A stretch of 64,000 nucleotides of DNA from Galbula dea (GCA_013399015.1 VWZX01010541.1:1116001-1180000), one strand, 5' to 3'. Shown: positions 37,984-48,332, counted from the first letter of the stretch. The notes: generated by a model not told the origin, from the letters alone. A program made the numbers and translations.

Positions 37984-38574
37984 GTGCGTTTGCAGTCCAG
38001 AAGCCAACAGTATTCTGGGATGCATCAGAAGATCTGTGGCGAGCAGGTCAAGGAAGGGAATTCTGCCTCTCTGCTCTGCCCTGAGGAGACCTCACCTGGA
38101 GTCTCACCAGCATCCAGCTCTGGAGACCTCAGCATAACAAAGATATGGACCTTTTGGAGCAGGTCCAGAGGAGGCCACAAAGATGATCCAAGAGCTGGAG
38201 GACCTCCCCTCTAAAGAGACAGTTGGGGTTGTTCAGCTTGGAGAAAAGAGACCTTAGTGTGGCCTTCCAGTACTTAACGGGAGCTCATAAAAAAGAGAGA
38301 CTTTTTACATGGGAAGATAAGTGATAGGTCACGGGGAACGGTTTAAACTGAAAGAGAGGAGACAGCTGTTAAGAGGAAATTCTTTACCCAGAGGGTGATG
38401 AGGCACTGAAACAGATTATGCAGAAAGATTGTGGATGTCCCATCCCTGGCAGCGTTCAAGGGCAGGCTCGATGTGGCCCTGGGCAACCTGGTCTAGTGGG
38501 TGGCATCCCTGCCCGTGGCCGGTGGTTGAAGCTAGGTGATTTTTAAGGTCCCTTCAACCCAAACCATTCTGAGA
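37984..38574 (+). mobile_element. CR1 LINE 3' fragment next to the OGFRL1 promoter
   Basis: This is a plus-oriented, 5'-truncated CR1 copy. It starts in the reverse-transcriptase C-terminal region (TATTCTGGGATGCATCAGAA near 38012) and continues through the CR1 3' region (GAGGAAATTCTTTACCCAGA, GGCAGGCTCGATGTGGCCCT) to the terminus AAGGTCCCTTCAACCCAAAC at about 38547-38566. It lacks an open frame. Its 3' end lies roughly 400 bp upstream of the OGFRL1 start codon and borders the CpG island directly. Confidence 0.92.
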
Positions 38575-38881
38575 GACCTCCTCGGGGTTCACCTCCTCGG
38601 AGGGGCCAGTTCCGCCATGTTACGGAGCACAGTGTTCCCCGGGGCCTTCCCAGCCCCGCGGCATCATCCCCCGGTGTCCCTGGGACAACCCCCGCCGGTG
38701 TTGACAGCGCCTGTCCGAGGGCACGCCGCACGTCCCGGCGGTACTAGTGCCCTCGGCCTTAGCCGGGCGATGCGGGTGTGTCTGCTGTGGCGATCTCCGA
38801 GCCTCCAGCTCCGCCCCGCGCGTCTCCGTGGGCTGGGGCCAGGCAGAGGAGCAGCCCCGGCCACCGCCGCCCCGCCCCGCC

Positions 38882-38896
38882 ATGCCGCAGCCGTAG
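38882..38896 (+). promoter_or_regulatory. short upstream open reading frame in the OGFRL1 leader
   Basis: An ATG in good context (GCCATGC, with a purine at -3) opens a four-codon frame, Met-Pro-Gln-Pro-stop, ending 75 bases before the main ATG. If transcription begins upstream of it, this would act as a minimal uORF allowing reinitiation. Its use depends on the transcription start site, which is unknown. Confidence 0.4.
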
Positions 38897-38971
38897 GCAG
38901 TCCGCGGCCGCTCCCAGCTCTCGGCCTCCGCGGCCTGCGGGCCCGGCCGCTGCCTTGCCCTGCCCTGCCCG

Positions 38972-39235
38972 ATGGGCAGCCTGCTGAGCGGGGTCAGCTT
39001 CAGGGAGCCCACCACGGTGGAGGACTGCGACTCCACCTGGGAGACCGACTCGGAGTCCGAGGCGGTGGAGCCCGGCGGGGAGCCGCGGCGGCAGGAGGGG
39101 GTGTGCACCGCCGCGGGAGGCGGGGAAGAGCCGGTAGAGCTGCCCGCCGCCGACCGCCGGACCCAGGAGCTGCCCCTGGCCCCGCAGCCGGAGGAGCGAG
39201 AGCGAGCGGGGGCGGACGCCAGCGGCCCCGGGCAG
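38972..39235 (+). CDS. OGFRL1: OGFRL1 coding exon 1 (residues 1-88)
   Basis: The exon starts at the ATG in CCCGATGG and ends before the donor CAG|GTACC in phase 0. It encodes the conserved MGSLLSGVSFREPTTVED start and a variable acidic Glu/Pro/Ala-rich stretch. Gly2 with Ser6 fits the N-myristoylation pattern MGxxxS. Very high GC content makes long shadow frames on both strands. Confidence 0.95.
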
Positions 39236-42200
39236 GTACCGCCAGCGCCGGGCCGGGAGGCAGGGCTTGGGGCGGAGGGAACGGGCGGCACCCAGTGCCA
39301 GCCTCTGCGGGCCGGGCTGGGCCGGGGAGCGCTCCCCGGCGGCGGAGAGCGGGCAGAGCCTCTGGAGCGGATCGGGCCAGGGCAGCCCCGCTCTTCTCCC
39401 CTGCCCTCCGGCTGGCCCGAGCACGGGCCTGGGCTGCTGCCGAGGCACCGCGGGGACCTCCCGTGGCATGGATCGGCTTGTGGGGTAAACAGCTCTGCCC
39501 CCGGAGTGGAAGTGAGCTGGACTCTACCTCCCGTCATTATGGCAACCTGCTCGTGAGGCCTTGGAGCCGATGTCAGTCTGCTGCTGCAGTTTCTAGGGGA
39601 GGTTCTGCTTTGAATTAAATGTAGTCTTGAAATCTTGGCCTCTTTAATTAAATGGGCTAAAACCCTGAGTGTTGGATCGTACGGTGATTTTATTGGAGTT
39701 AGTCTTGAATGCACGGTGGACCAGCTGGGTCTTTGGTTTAGCCTGTTAGAGATATCATTATTTATATTTGGTTCAGAAATGGTACAAAGTTAAATAAGTA
39801 GAAGCTTTTTTTCCTTCTCTGCTTGATACACAGGGATGCTAGTGCCTGGTAACGGAGTGTCAGGAGGTGCTGCTCGTTCAAGGATGTTGCCAAGGGTGTT
39901 GCTTTGCCTGTGGGTATGGTCAGACTGGTCCCGCAGAAGACTGAAAACAGATGCTTGTTTGTCTTTAGTGTGCAATTGATAAGCAATGGGATGAGCAATA
40001 GTAAAGGCAAATGCCAAGTGCTGTTACAGAGGACTTCCTTCTTTAGGCTTCCCTTTTAATCTATTACATATTTATTGCAAGGAGTGGATTTTTTTTCTTC
40101 CTCATTTGGCCTTTGGTTTTAGTGTAGAGGCTTGTATTGCAAGGTCAAAGAATACAAAACTCTTTGTTGCAGTGTGGTTATAAAGAAATTACAAAGAAAA
40201 TAGAGTTGTTGTTAGCAAGTTGAAGTCTCTGTACATTAATGCTTCATTTTCTGTTTCGCTTTGATGCGTGCAGCTTTTTCCAGTGTCCTCTGGAGTCAGT
40301 TGGATTGTTTCCATTGACCTTGATGGGCTCTGGTTGTTTCCGGTCATGGTTTCCAAACAAAGCTGGGGGCAAGGGCAAGTTCTCCTACATATGTACTTTC
40401 TCTAAGCAGGCTGGTTTCTTTTGGGCTTTAGTGGTTCTTCTCACTGGGCTTTTAAGTTCTGAGAAAAAATAATGGGCAATGGTTCAAGAAGGTGTTACAA
40501 CTGCGATTTGACTTGTCCATGATGATTCATTTTCTTCCACAGGATGCAATGGTGGCAATTAAGTCAAAGTACACGTGACAAATAGTCTTTGCAAATAGTG
40601 TGTTTTCCTGTTCAAAATGAGTAGTGACTGCATTTTCACATTGTTAGGTATTTCATCTTGTGCTAGGGCTTTGCTAGGTTACTTTGAAGTCTTGCATTTG
40701 GAAATTATGATCAACCTGTTGATTTAAATCAAGTCCAGTCTCCTTGGAAGGACACTTCACAGTCTTGCTTTTGTATTTTATTTAATATTTTATTTTAAGT
40801 TTAAAGTGCGTGGTGCTAAGTATTCAGCAGGGAGATTTTCCATGTTCGAGCGAGCAGTAGGCAAATAGATGCTCTTGTGTTTGTTTGCATTGCTGAAATC
40901 CATCGTCAAAAAGAAGTATTTTAACATTGCACAGCTTCACTCTGTAGTGTGTGTATGTATGTGTTCGCTGTGGTCATTATCTACTCTCTTAACTGTTTCA
41001 GAGTGGTGATGGAACTGAGCTGACAGCCAAGCCAAAGAGAAGCTTCTACGCAGCAAGAGATTTATACAAGTACCGACACCAGTATCCAGTAAGAGTATTT
41101 GATGGTTTAAAAATGTTTTTTTAGTAGAAGCCAGCACACAACCCAAACATTCCTAACCCTTTGTGGTGCCTAACAGAGACAAAAAATGAGAACCAAAAAG
41201 CTGAAGCAAAGGCCCAGTGTATGCCAGTGGAAGAGAATCGAAACTAGTGTGTCTTTTCATCCCGGCTGTATCTGCAAACACATGAATTGTGTAAGCCTGG
41301 GAGCAGTGGTAAGAGACCAGAAAAAGGCTTGTGCCTTGAACATAGATGAGGGTAGAGGATGGAGTTTGAACAACTTCTTATTTGTCTCTCAGGTTCCTGG
41401 GGACTGAAGTCAAGGTGCAGCTATGCTTGCTTCTCTAACCTCTGCCTCAACAGGAGAAGGTGCCAGTCAGAAGGAACTTGCAGATCCTTAAACTGAGCCT
41501 TTAAGTGCATGAGTGAAACTCTTAACGATTCCTAAAACTCGGGTTGTTTTGTCCTCAGATTACTCAAAGAGCACAATATTGGTTTCTGGATACTCTTGAT
41601 AAAGTTTTTGTAGGGTGATAACACTCTCTTTCCTTTTCTTTTAGCAGAACTTTAAAGATCTTCGATATCAAAATGACTTGTGCAATCTTCGCTTTTACAA
41701 AAATAAGATCCCATTTAAACCTGATGGTGAGTAATCTGCAGCACTAGTAGTGATAACAGCATAATGCTCACTAATAATAGTAACAAAGTGAAACTGTGGT
41801 GGTAAGTGTGGTGCTGACAAATTAGAGGTGTATCTATTCTGTGACTTGAACCTCCCTGCTGGGGTGTCGCCTTGATAAGACAGGAGCAGACTGTGCTTAA
41901 ACCAGAGCTAGCTTTTGCTCTCGGGAGGTGGTGTTTTTCTAAGTGTTTTCAGCATGATGTAAGTACAGGGAGTTGTTTGTACCACTGCTTTACAGTTGTG
42001 GCTTTACCGTTTATTAAACAAAGATAAAGTTGTTTCACTATGCTGCACAAACCCTTGCTGCTTCAGTAGGAGTGGCAGGCATCAGGGTGTTACACCTAGT
42101 ACTATGTAAGGGAAAAAGAATGTGTTGTAACTACCTCCTGTGAGATTATTATGATACCCATAGTAAAGTAATTTCTCAGAAGTCCCTAGTGGTTCTGGTA

Positions 42201-45200
42201 GTAGAGCAGGAACCTCATACACAGGATTCTGCACAAACACAGGACGAGCTGCAAGGTGACTAACCCTGCTCTAGAGAGTCTGCAGACAAAGTATGAGAGA
42301 CCAGAGGGTAGCAGACAGATGGGGAAGCAGAAGGAGACAATAAAGCAGTTTTGTTTAGAATGATAGACTGGTGTCTGGGCATGTGAGAGCTTAGCCATTG
42401 GCAGAAAAAAAAAAATGCAGGCCAAAAGTAAGCTTCTGAGAGTTTTATGAGAATTATGAGGAGGTTACTTTGGAGGTGTTGGCAGAAAGATGCTGTCAGC
42501 ACAAGAGCAGTTGGGGAGGAAGTTCTGAAGTACACTTTGGAGTACAGAAGAAGTGGAGTCTGCCATTGAGGCAGGATCCTGGCAGAGGCAGGATCAGTCT
42601 CATAGCAACAAATGGCTTCTGACAAGGTAGGGAGGGATAGGTCACAAAAGCCTTTGGAAGCGAAGGTGTATAGTTTTTGTTTGATGTTACAGAAAAGGGC
42701 TTCACAATGGAAGAATGCAGAGGGGGAAAAAAAGGCAATCTCAAAAAGCTGTGGTCTAGAAACATGATCTTACCAGCAGCATTCAGGGTGTAAGTGTGAC
42801 AAGAGTGTGCTTTTCAAGGTCAGGAAAAAGGATATTGAGATGAAAAATGTCAAAGTTCTGATAGGAAGCTGGACAGGAAGGAATGTTAAACAGAAGGATG
42901 TAAAGGTACATGTAGGAAGGTTGAAGATGAGAGCTGTTAATAGGCGAGATAGTAGTACTGTCCTCAGCAAGTGAGAGGAACAAGCCAGGTTATACGAAAG
43001 AAAGAGAAGACCTTTGTTCTAATCATCTTGAGCTTTATCAAGATATCCACAGACAGATGCTGTGTTTTTAGCTTGACTGGAAGAAGAGTTAGATCTGCAA
43101 ATTGCCAGTACAGAGGTAGCACGTTCCGGACACATCACACAGAAAACAGACACAGAAAGAGAAGGGCATCGAGTCCATGTGAACCTGAGGACTACATGAA
43201 TCTGAAACTGAAAGCCATAACCGGTTGGGAAAAGTCCTTTAAACTGCAAAATGAAACAGCAATTCAGGAGGGTTAGCCACGAGAAGAGATGGTCATGGAA
43301 GCTAGAGGAGCTTCCCTCCAAAAATTTGTAAAGAACAAAATTTCTCTTAATATTTTTAGGAGAAAACCACAGTTGATAGTGCCAGAGGTAGCTGATAGGC
43401 CATGGGGGCTGAAGTGTTGATGGTTGTGAGCTCTGTTTAGGGGGAAGGTTTTATTTAGAATGAGAGTAGCCAACACCTTCACCTAAGTCATGTTAGGGAC
43501 TGAACTACTGGGGAATGTTATTAAAATAAAAAGACATTTCTAGTGCAGTACTAGATCTGAAGTTACTTCCATGACCTGGAGATATACTTTGTGGGACTGA
43601 CTTGGATTTGGTCTGTCTCTCTGGCCTAGAACTGAGCAGCCAGTTTTCCAGTACTTGAAATATGCGTTGAATACAGTGCTGTGATGGCTAAAGGTCCCCT
43701 CTTCAAGGTCCTTTTCCAGCCTGGCTTGCATGGGAGACTACATGTTCTTAGCAGCTCCTTTGGCTGCTTTCTCCATTGCTTGAAGAAAAGTAGCAGATGA
43801 GTTCTCCTTTGTCACTGAGACCCAAGCAGAGATTTTCACTGCAGAGATTTCAAATGTATGCTAGAGTATCTGTGTGGCCACTGCAATGCTTTTTGACTCT
43901 GGGAGAGGCCACGTGGCAGTGGTAAAAGCAGTGTTGGTTTCAGAGTAGAAACAACCTAGCTCTGAGCATCCTTTCAGGGAAAGAGACTGCACGGGCTTTG
44001 GGACAAAGAACGTCCTTTTATGTACTTGTTGTATGTGAGCAGAGCCTGGAGAAGTGTTCTGTGTTTCTGTGATTCTGTGAAGTGCCCTGGCCTGTGGCTG
44101 AATCTCCTGAGCACGGTCTCAGCATGACGAATGATTAATTTCCTTTTACATGTTCTTTGTCCCCTTTTTCTATCACTGTGTCTTTCCAGCTGGAACTGAC
44201 TGAACTCCACAGCTGCTCTGAGACCTCTAAAAGCTAAAGTTCTCACTTGTTGAGCGTGAGCCGAGAACCCAAGGTCAAACTCATAGCAGTGACAGCAGGA
44301 CTCATGGCCACAGCTCACTGAGAAAGATTTCCCAGCTGTAGTGTTATCTGCAGCTCAAGAGATTTCTTCCTGGAATGGGAGATTTCTAAAAGAGTTGAGG
44401 CAGTGTTCTGCTGAGATTATGTTATATGTGTAGAGTTTTGTGATGTTAAAGCAATGACAGGTGATTTATGGTGCAGTATTTTATGCAAGTGGTTTGTTAC
44501 TTAGCAGGTAGTGTGAGAACTTTCGGGGAAGTGTATTTTAGAGAGATTGCTGTCAGATACCCTCTGCTGGGAAGTAAATCAGTAGAAGTCAGTTCATTTT
44601 TTTTATATTGAAATTTGATAAATCTCTTTAGTTAAGTTTTAGTAACTAAATTTATTTTAAATTAAAATTAATTCATTTATGGCTGCAGTAAACCTTCCCT
44701 CAGATCACAGAATCATAGGATCATAGAATTATCATGGTTGGAAAGGACCTGCAAGATCGTGGAAGAGAATTAAAGTGTCTTTTATCATTGTGTTAACAAG
44801 GCATGTACTTCATGTAGCTGAATTCTGGTTTTGATGGCCACCTAACTGTTGAAATTATTTTTATACAGGGGTTTATATTGAAGAAGTCTTAAATAAATGG
44901 AAAGGAGACTATGAAAAACTGGAACATAATCACACCTACATACAGTGGTTGGTCACTTACTACCTATTTCTGTTTCAAAGCATTCATTTGATTAAGTGTT
45001 CATGTACCATGAGCTGTAATGCACTTTTTCTTTTAACAGGCTTTTCCCACTGAGGGAACAAGGTCTGAACTTCTATGCTAAAGAATTAACTACATATGAA
45101 ATCGAGGTAATACAGATTGTGCTCAGTACAAACCATCATGTTAATTGCGATACATAATTGCTTTTTGTTATGTAGAGTTGTTCTGTACAATGCAGAAGCA

Positions 45201-47747
45201 CTTGCTTTAGTGCCACTCTAGAATTTTGGACGTATTCTTTGTTTATTAGGAATTCAAGAAAACAAAAGAAGCAATTAGAAGATTCCTCTTGGCTTACAAA
45301 ATGATGTTAGAGTTTTTTGGAATAAAACTAATTGATAAAACTGGAAACGTAGCACGAGCTGCGAACTGGCAAGAAAGATTTCAGCATTTGAATGAGTAAG
45401 TAATGACATGCACTCCACTTTCTAGAGCAGCTATAGAATCTCTTCAGCTTTTTTTTTTTAACTAAGAGAAAGGGAAGTTATATATTCCAAATATTGGCAG
45501 GAAAAAGAGTTAGTCAGCACGTTGTTTGTGTCTGTATATGCATGTGCCTCCTTCCCCTTTTTGGATTGAATTTCTCACCCATTACCACTCTAACCAAGAT
45601 CATTGAATTCTCTGAAAATACAGCTTCAGATGGTGCTGATGAAGATCAGAGACCCAAATGAATTTATTTGTCATGCTCTAGAATGCATTTTCACCTGATC
45701 CCAAAGTGCTGCTTCTTAGTTGGAAAGAACGAGAAGAGAAGGTCATGAAAGCCAGAGAGCTTTCTTATCTTCGTGTTCATTCAGGCTTATCTTTGTATTT
45801 GTATTTCTTTTTGTCTCCACATCTGTATGGAAGCTAAATAACAAGATTTCCCTCCCTCCTCAAAACCTGAATAATTATGTTTTTAGTACTTTTTAATTGC
45901 AGTGCTTAACTGGAGAGGTTCAGACATGCATTAAGTCAAATTTTAGCCCAGCTTTCAGCAAATTGCATCTGTTGCTTTTCATTAGCATTGTGCAGAACAT
46001 AACTTTGCACTGCATTTTCTCCTGTGTGAATTAATTGTGTCAAAATCTCTTCAAGTCTTGTGATCACTTCCCTAATACCCCTGACCTTAGAGCTGAAGGT
46101 TGTTTTCTTCCAGTATTTTGTCCTCCCATCCAAATGAAAGCTTGTAGGTAGACTTGCTGATGGATAATTTGGGGTGAATAATGGGAATAACTTGTTATTA
46201 ATTTTATTTAAATATTATATGAGCTAATATGGATGTGGGCTCAGACTCAGGCCACAGATAAGACAGGGTTTCAGGAAACCAAAATGTTACTCACTCTGCA
46301 TTTTTACACTGTAATTCCTGTATTCTCACCAGTGAGTAGGTAAGTCAGGAATTGGGACTCTTCTTACCTAATTTAGGCTTCTAAAATTTAGACATTGAAT
46401 TTTTACTGTTTACTTAGATGTACTTCATAAGGGAAAGAGCTATTCAGAAGCACTTCCAGAAGACAGTTCATTTGATTTTTCTTAGGACAGTGGGACTGGC
46501 TTTCCAGAGGTGTCTTGTTTTTTCTCCCAGCACTGGCTGTATACCAGAAGTACAGGTACTTAGGCTAGAGAGGAGACACAGCTTTTAAATGGCTTAAGTG
46601 CAGTGGATCCTGTTGTGTAGCTGTATTACTGCAATACACTACAACCCCCATCTTTTATAAAGTGACTGGGGTTTCTCCTCAGAAAGAATGCATACAGTAG
46701 AAGGAGTCACAATCACTACATGCTTTGATTTTCTTTTTTCAGCCTGTTACCTCAGTGCATTTTACAGACACTTAATTTTCACTCCCAACATCCTAGCAAA
46801 GGAGGTGCTGGCAAGCTTCAGCAGCTGTGAGAAATAAAAGTACAGGAAACCCAAGGTACACACCTGGAGTGGTAAAAAGGAGTGAGAAATTGCAGTTTCA
46901 GTTCTGTATCTGTAAGGGTTTGGTTTTGATTGTTGGAAGGTTTTTTTTTCTGATTCAGTGGGATTTTTTCACCTTTTTCTTCCAAAGGTCTCAACACAAC
47001 TACTTGAGAATCACTCGAATTCTGAAAAGCCTTGGTGAGCTTGGATATGAGAGTTTCAAATCTCCTCTGGTAAAATTTATTCTTCATGAAGCCCTCGTGG
47101 AAGATACCATTCCCAACATCAAGCAAAGTGCTCTGGAGTATTTTGTGTATACTATTAGAGACCGAAGAGAAAGGAGGAAACTCTTGAGATTTGCCCAGCA
47201 ACATTATACACCCTCAGAGCATTTTATCTGGGGACCCCCAAGAAAACAGAAGTCAGAGGGGAGCAAAACCAATAAAAAGCCAGCATCACCAATTTCTATC
47301 CACAACACTTACAGTTCTAAGCATAAAAAACCAAAGGAGCCTAAGAATACATCAGCAAGTGGAAGCTCAGCTGGTAAACCAACTGAAGAAAGGAAGGTAG
47401 AACTCGCAAAAAAGGGGGAAGATGGTGTCGAGGGTGAACAAGAAATGAACTGTGATGCTGTGAGGCAGAACAGCAGTGAAAAGAACAGTGATACTGGTGC
47501 TGGTCAGCTTTCAAAATCAGACGAAATCCATGATTCTTCAAACAGAAAGGAGGATACTTCTCGTTCCAAAAAAGAGGATGAAAATCTGAACAATGACTGT
47601 GGAAATCACCTAGGCAGTGTAGAGAAAGATGTATGTGACACTGAGAACTCCTCACATACCACATCAGCAGATCTCCAAGATCACCTTGATAAGGATGTGC
47701 TTTCAGGGGGAACCACATCAAAAACCAAGGATGAGCTCAAATCATGA
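38972..47747 (+). CDS. OGFRL1: opioid growth factor receptor-like protein 1, complete spliced gene
   Basis: Seven coding exons join in frame to 1485 bases, a predicted 494-residue protein: 38972-39235, 41002-41088, 41645-41726, 44869-44947, 45040-45106, 45250-45395 and 46988-47747. All introns are GT-AG. The N terminus, MGSLLSGVSFREPTTVEDCD, is diagnostic for OGFRL1. The start was chosen because it matches the family and lies in the CpG island with G at +4. Residues 1-100 are acidic and disordered-looking. The conserved OGFr_N domain runs from about residue 102 (SFYAARDLYKYRHQYP) to about 326 (FIWGPP), with the hallmark RDRRERRKLLRFAQ near 299-312. The tail, about 327-494, is a Ser/Lys/Glu/Asp-rich low-complexity region. 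Mammalian proteins are about 450 residues, so this one is longer, mostly in the variable parts. OGFR itself binds met-enkephalin; the role of the like-1 paralogue is poorly defined, and no enzymatic motif is visible. Confidence 0.96.
39236..41001 (+). other. OGFRL1 intron 1
   Basis: A 1766-base GT-AG intron. Its first 300 bases remain CpG-rich and may hold promoter-proximal regulatory sites. No repeat or further exon is recognised. Confidence 0.85.
41002..41088 (+). CDS. OGFRL1: OGFRL1 coding exon 2 (residues 89-117)
   Basis: The exon follows the acceptor AACTGTTTCAG and ends before GTAAGA in phase 0. It encodes SGDGTELTAKPKRSFYAARD and continues to YRHQYP, the beginning of the OGFr_N domain. 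Confidence 0.95.
41089..41644 (+). other. OGFRL1 intron 2
   Basis: A 556-base GT-AG intron ending at the first AG of a TAGCAG tandem acceptor. Nothing else recognised. Confidence 0.85.
41645..41726 (+). CDS. OGFRL1: OGFRL1 coding exon 3 (residues 118-145)
   Basis: The exon encodes QNFKDLRYQNDLCNLRFYKN and then KIPFKPD, and ends in phase 1 at the donor G|GTGAGT. The acceptor is a tandem TAGCAG. The upstream AG keeps Gln118, as in the family; the downstream AG would remove exactly this residue. Confidence 0.95.
41727..44868 (+). other. OGFRL1 intron 3
   Basis: The largest intron, 3142 bases. From about 42180 to 43460 it is strikingly purine-rich on the + strand, which produces several open frames on the minus strand; this may be a decayed repeat. 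A CR1 terminus sits about 100 bases before exon 4. Confidence 0.85.
44703..44765 (-). mobile_element. CR1 LINE 3' terminus in OGFRL1 intron 3
   Basis: ATCACAGAATCATAGGATCA followed by ATCATGGTTGGAAAGGACCT is the CR1 3' terminus read on the minus strand, including the degenerate terminal repeat GAATCATAG. Only about 60 bases are recognisable. It ends roughly 105 bases before exon 4. Confidence 0.85.
44869..44947 (+). CDS. OGFRL1: OGFRL1 coding exon 4 (residues 145-171)
   Basis: The exon follows the acceptor TTTTTATACAG and ends at TG|GTTGGT in phase 2. It encodes GVYIEEVLNKWKGDYEKLEH and NHTYIQ, with Trp171 split across the following 92-base intron. The core is strongly conserved. Confidence 0.95.
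45040..45106 (+). CDS. OGFRL1: OGFRL1 coding exon 5 (residues 171-193)
   Basis: The acceptor is TTTTAACAG and the donor is GAG|GTAATA, phase 0. It encodes LFPLREQGLNFYAKELTTYE and IE. The Trp-Leu-Phe-Pro segment formed with exon 4 is a signature of the OGFr family. Confidence 0.95.
45250..45395 (+). CDS. OGFRL1: OGFRL1 coding exon 6 (residues 194-242)
   Basis: The acceptor is GTTTATTAG and the donor is GA|GTAAGT, phase 2. It encodes EFKKTKEAIRRFLLAYKMML and EFFGIKLIDKTGNVARAANW, ending QERFQHLN. It is the helical centre of the OGFr_N domain. Confidence 0.95.
45396..46987 (+). other. OGFRL1 intron 6
   Basis: A 1592-base intron of AT-rich sequence. I recognise no repeat or alternative exon in it. 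Confidence 0.85.
46988..47747 (+). CDS. OGFRL1: OGFRL1 coding exon 7 (residues 242-494 and stop)
   Basis: The acceptor CTTCCAAAG restores the split Glu242, and the frame runs to TGA at 47745-47747. The first 84 or so residues finish the OGFr_N domain (SQHNYLRITRILKSLGELGY onward, RDRRERRKLLRFAQ, HFIWGPP). The remainder is a low-complexity tail rich in Ser, Lys, Asn, Glu and Asp. The open frame extends upstream into intron 6, but that part is not coding. Confidence 0.95.
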
Positions 47748-48332
47748 GTCTGAGGTTTTAAATCAGTTTCTTACTGAATGAGGCAAGTCATTCATTGCTT
47801 CTTGATTTGGGATGAAGTTTCCATCCAATGTAGTATAAAACGTTCACGAGACTAGACTTGCTGCCATGTGTCAGATTAGGCTTTCATTAGGTTAATGAGT
47901 TTTGCTTTTTCCAACCTGTTTATCAGCAGTCAGCCAGGTGTGGTTCTTCACAACATTTGTTTATATTCAAGGCTGAAGAATTCGTTATCTTTTCCAGACA
48001 GACTGCATAGGAAAGGTTATCTATTTTTTGCCATTAAATTAGTTCAGTATTTTTTTAAAAATGCTAACCATGACTTACTAGAAAGCCTTGGAACAGCAGA
48101 ATTTTAAAGTTCCTTTTCATGTGCTTTAAGTGTTGGTTTCTTCTTATGAAATGACTAGAAAAGATTCTGAGAGCAGTTTTTTCCCCATGGATTTTTTTTC
48201 TAGGAGCTAACTATGTTCATGTTTAACAGCAGCATTTGCACAGCATCTTTTACTTTAGAGGAGCATCCTTGTCTGAGGCGCTCAGTACCAGGTATCAACA
48301 TGTCCTATGCAGCTGGGTATCACTGTACATCC

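Larger units (their letters stand above)
38577..39560 (+). promoter_or_regulatory. CpG-island promoter of OGFRL1
   Basis: Base composition switches sharply from the CR1 fragment to a GC-rich, CpG-dense island that covers the 5' UTR, first coding exon and start of intron 1. A tandem GC box (CCGCCCCGCCCC, about 38867-38879) of Sp1 type lies roughly 95 bp before the start codon. No TATA box is evident. This is the usual architecture of a broadly expressed vertebrate gene with dispersed start sites, and the exact transcription start cannot be read from the sequence. Confidence 0.85.

Noticed and set aside
38536..39714. Very long open frames (360, 364 and 236 residues) on both strands across OGFRL1 exon 1
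   Set aside because: They are by-products of the GC-rich CpG island, have Pro/Ala/Arg/Gly-biased composition, run across the CR1 edge and intron 1, and resemble no family. The conserved frame is the one starting at 38972.
44045..44082. TTTCTGTGATTCTGTGAAG as another CR1 terminus
   Set aside because: Only the short terminal-repeat-like motif is present without the preceding GGACT or CCAACC signature, so chance cannot be excluded.
46827..46987. Coding extension upstream of OGFRL1 exon 7 in the same open frame
   Set aside because: It lies before a good acceptor (CTTCCAAAG), is hydrophobic and unlike the family, and exon 6 joins in frame exactly at 46988.
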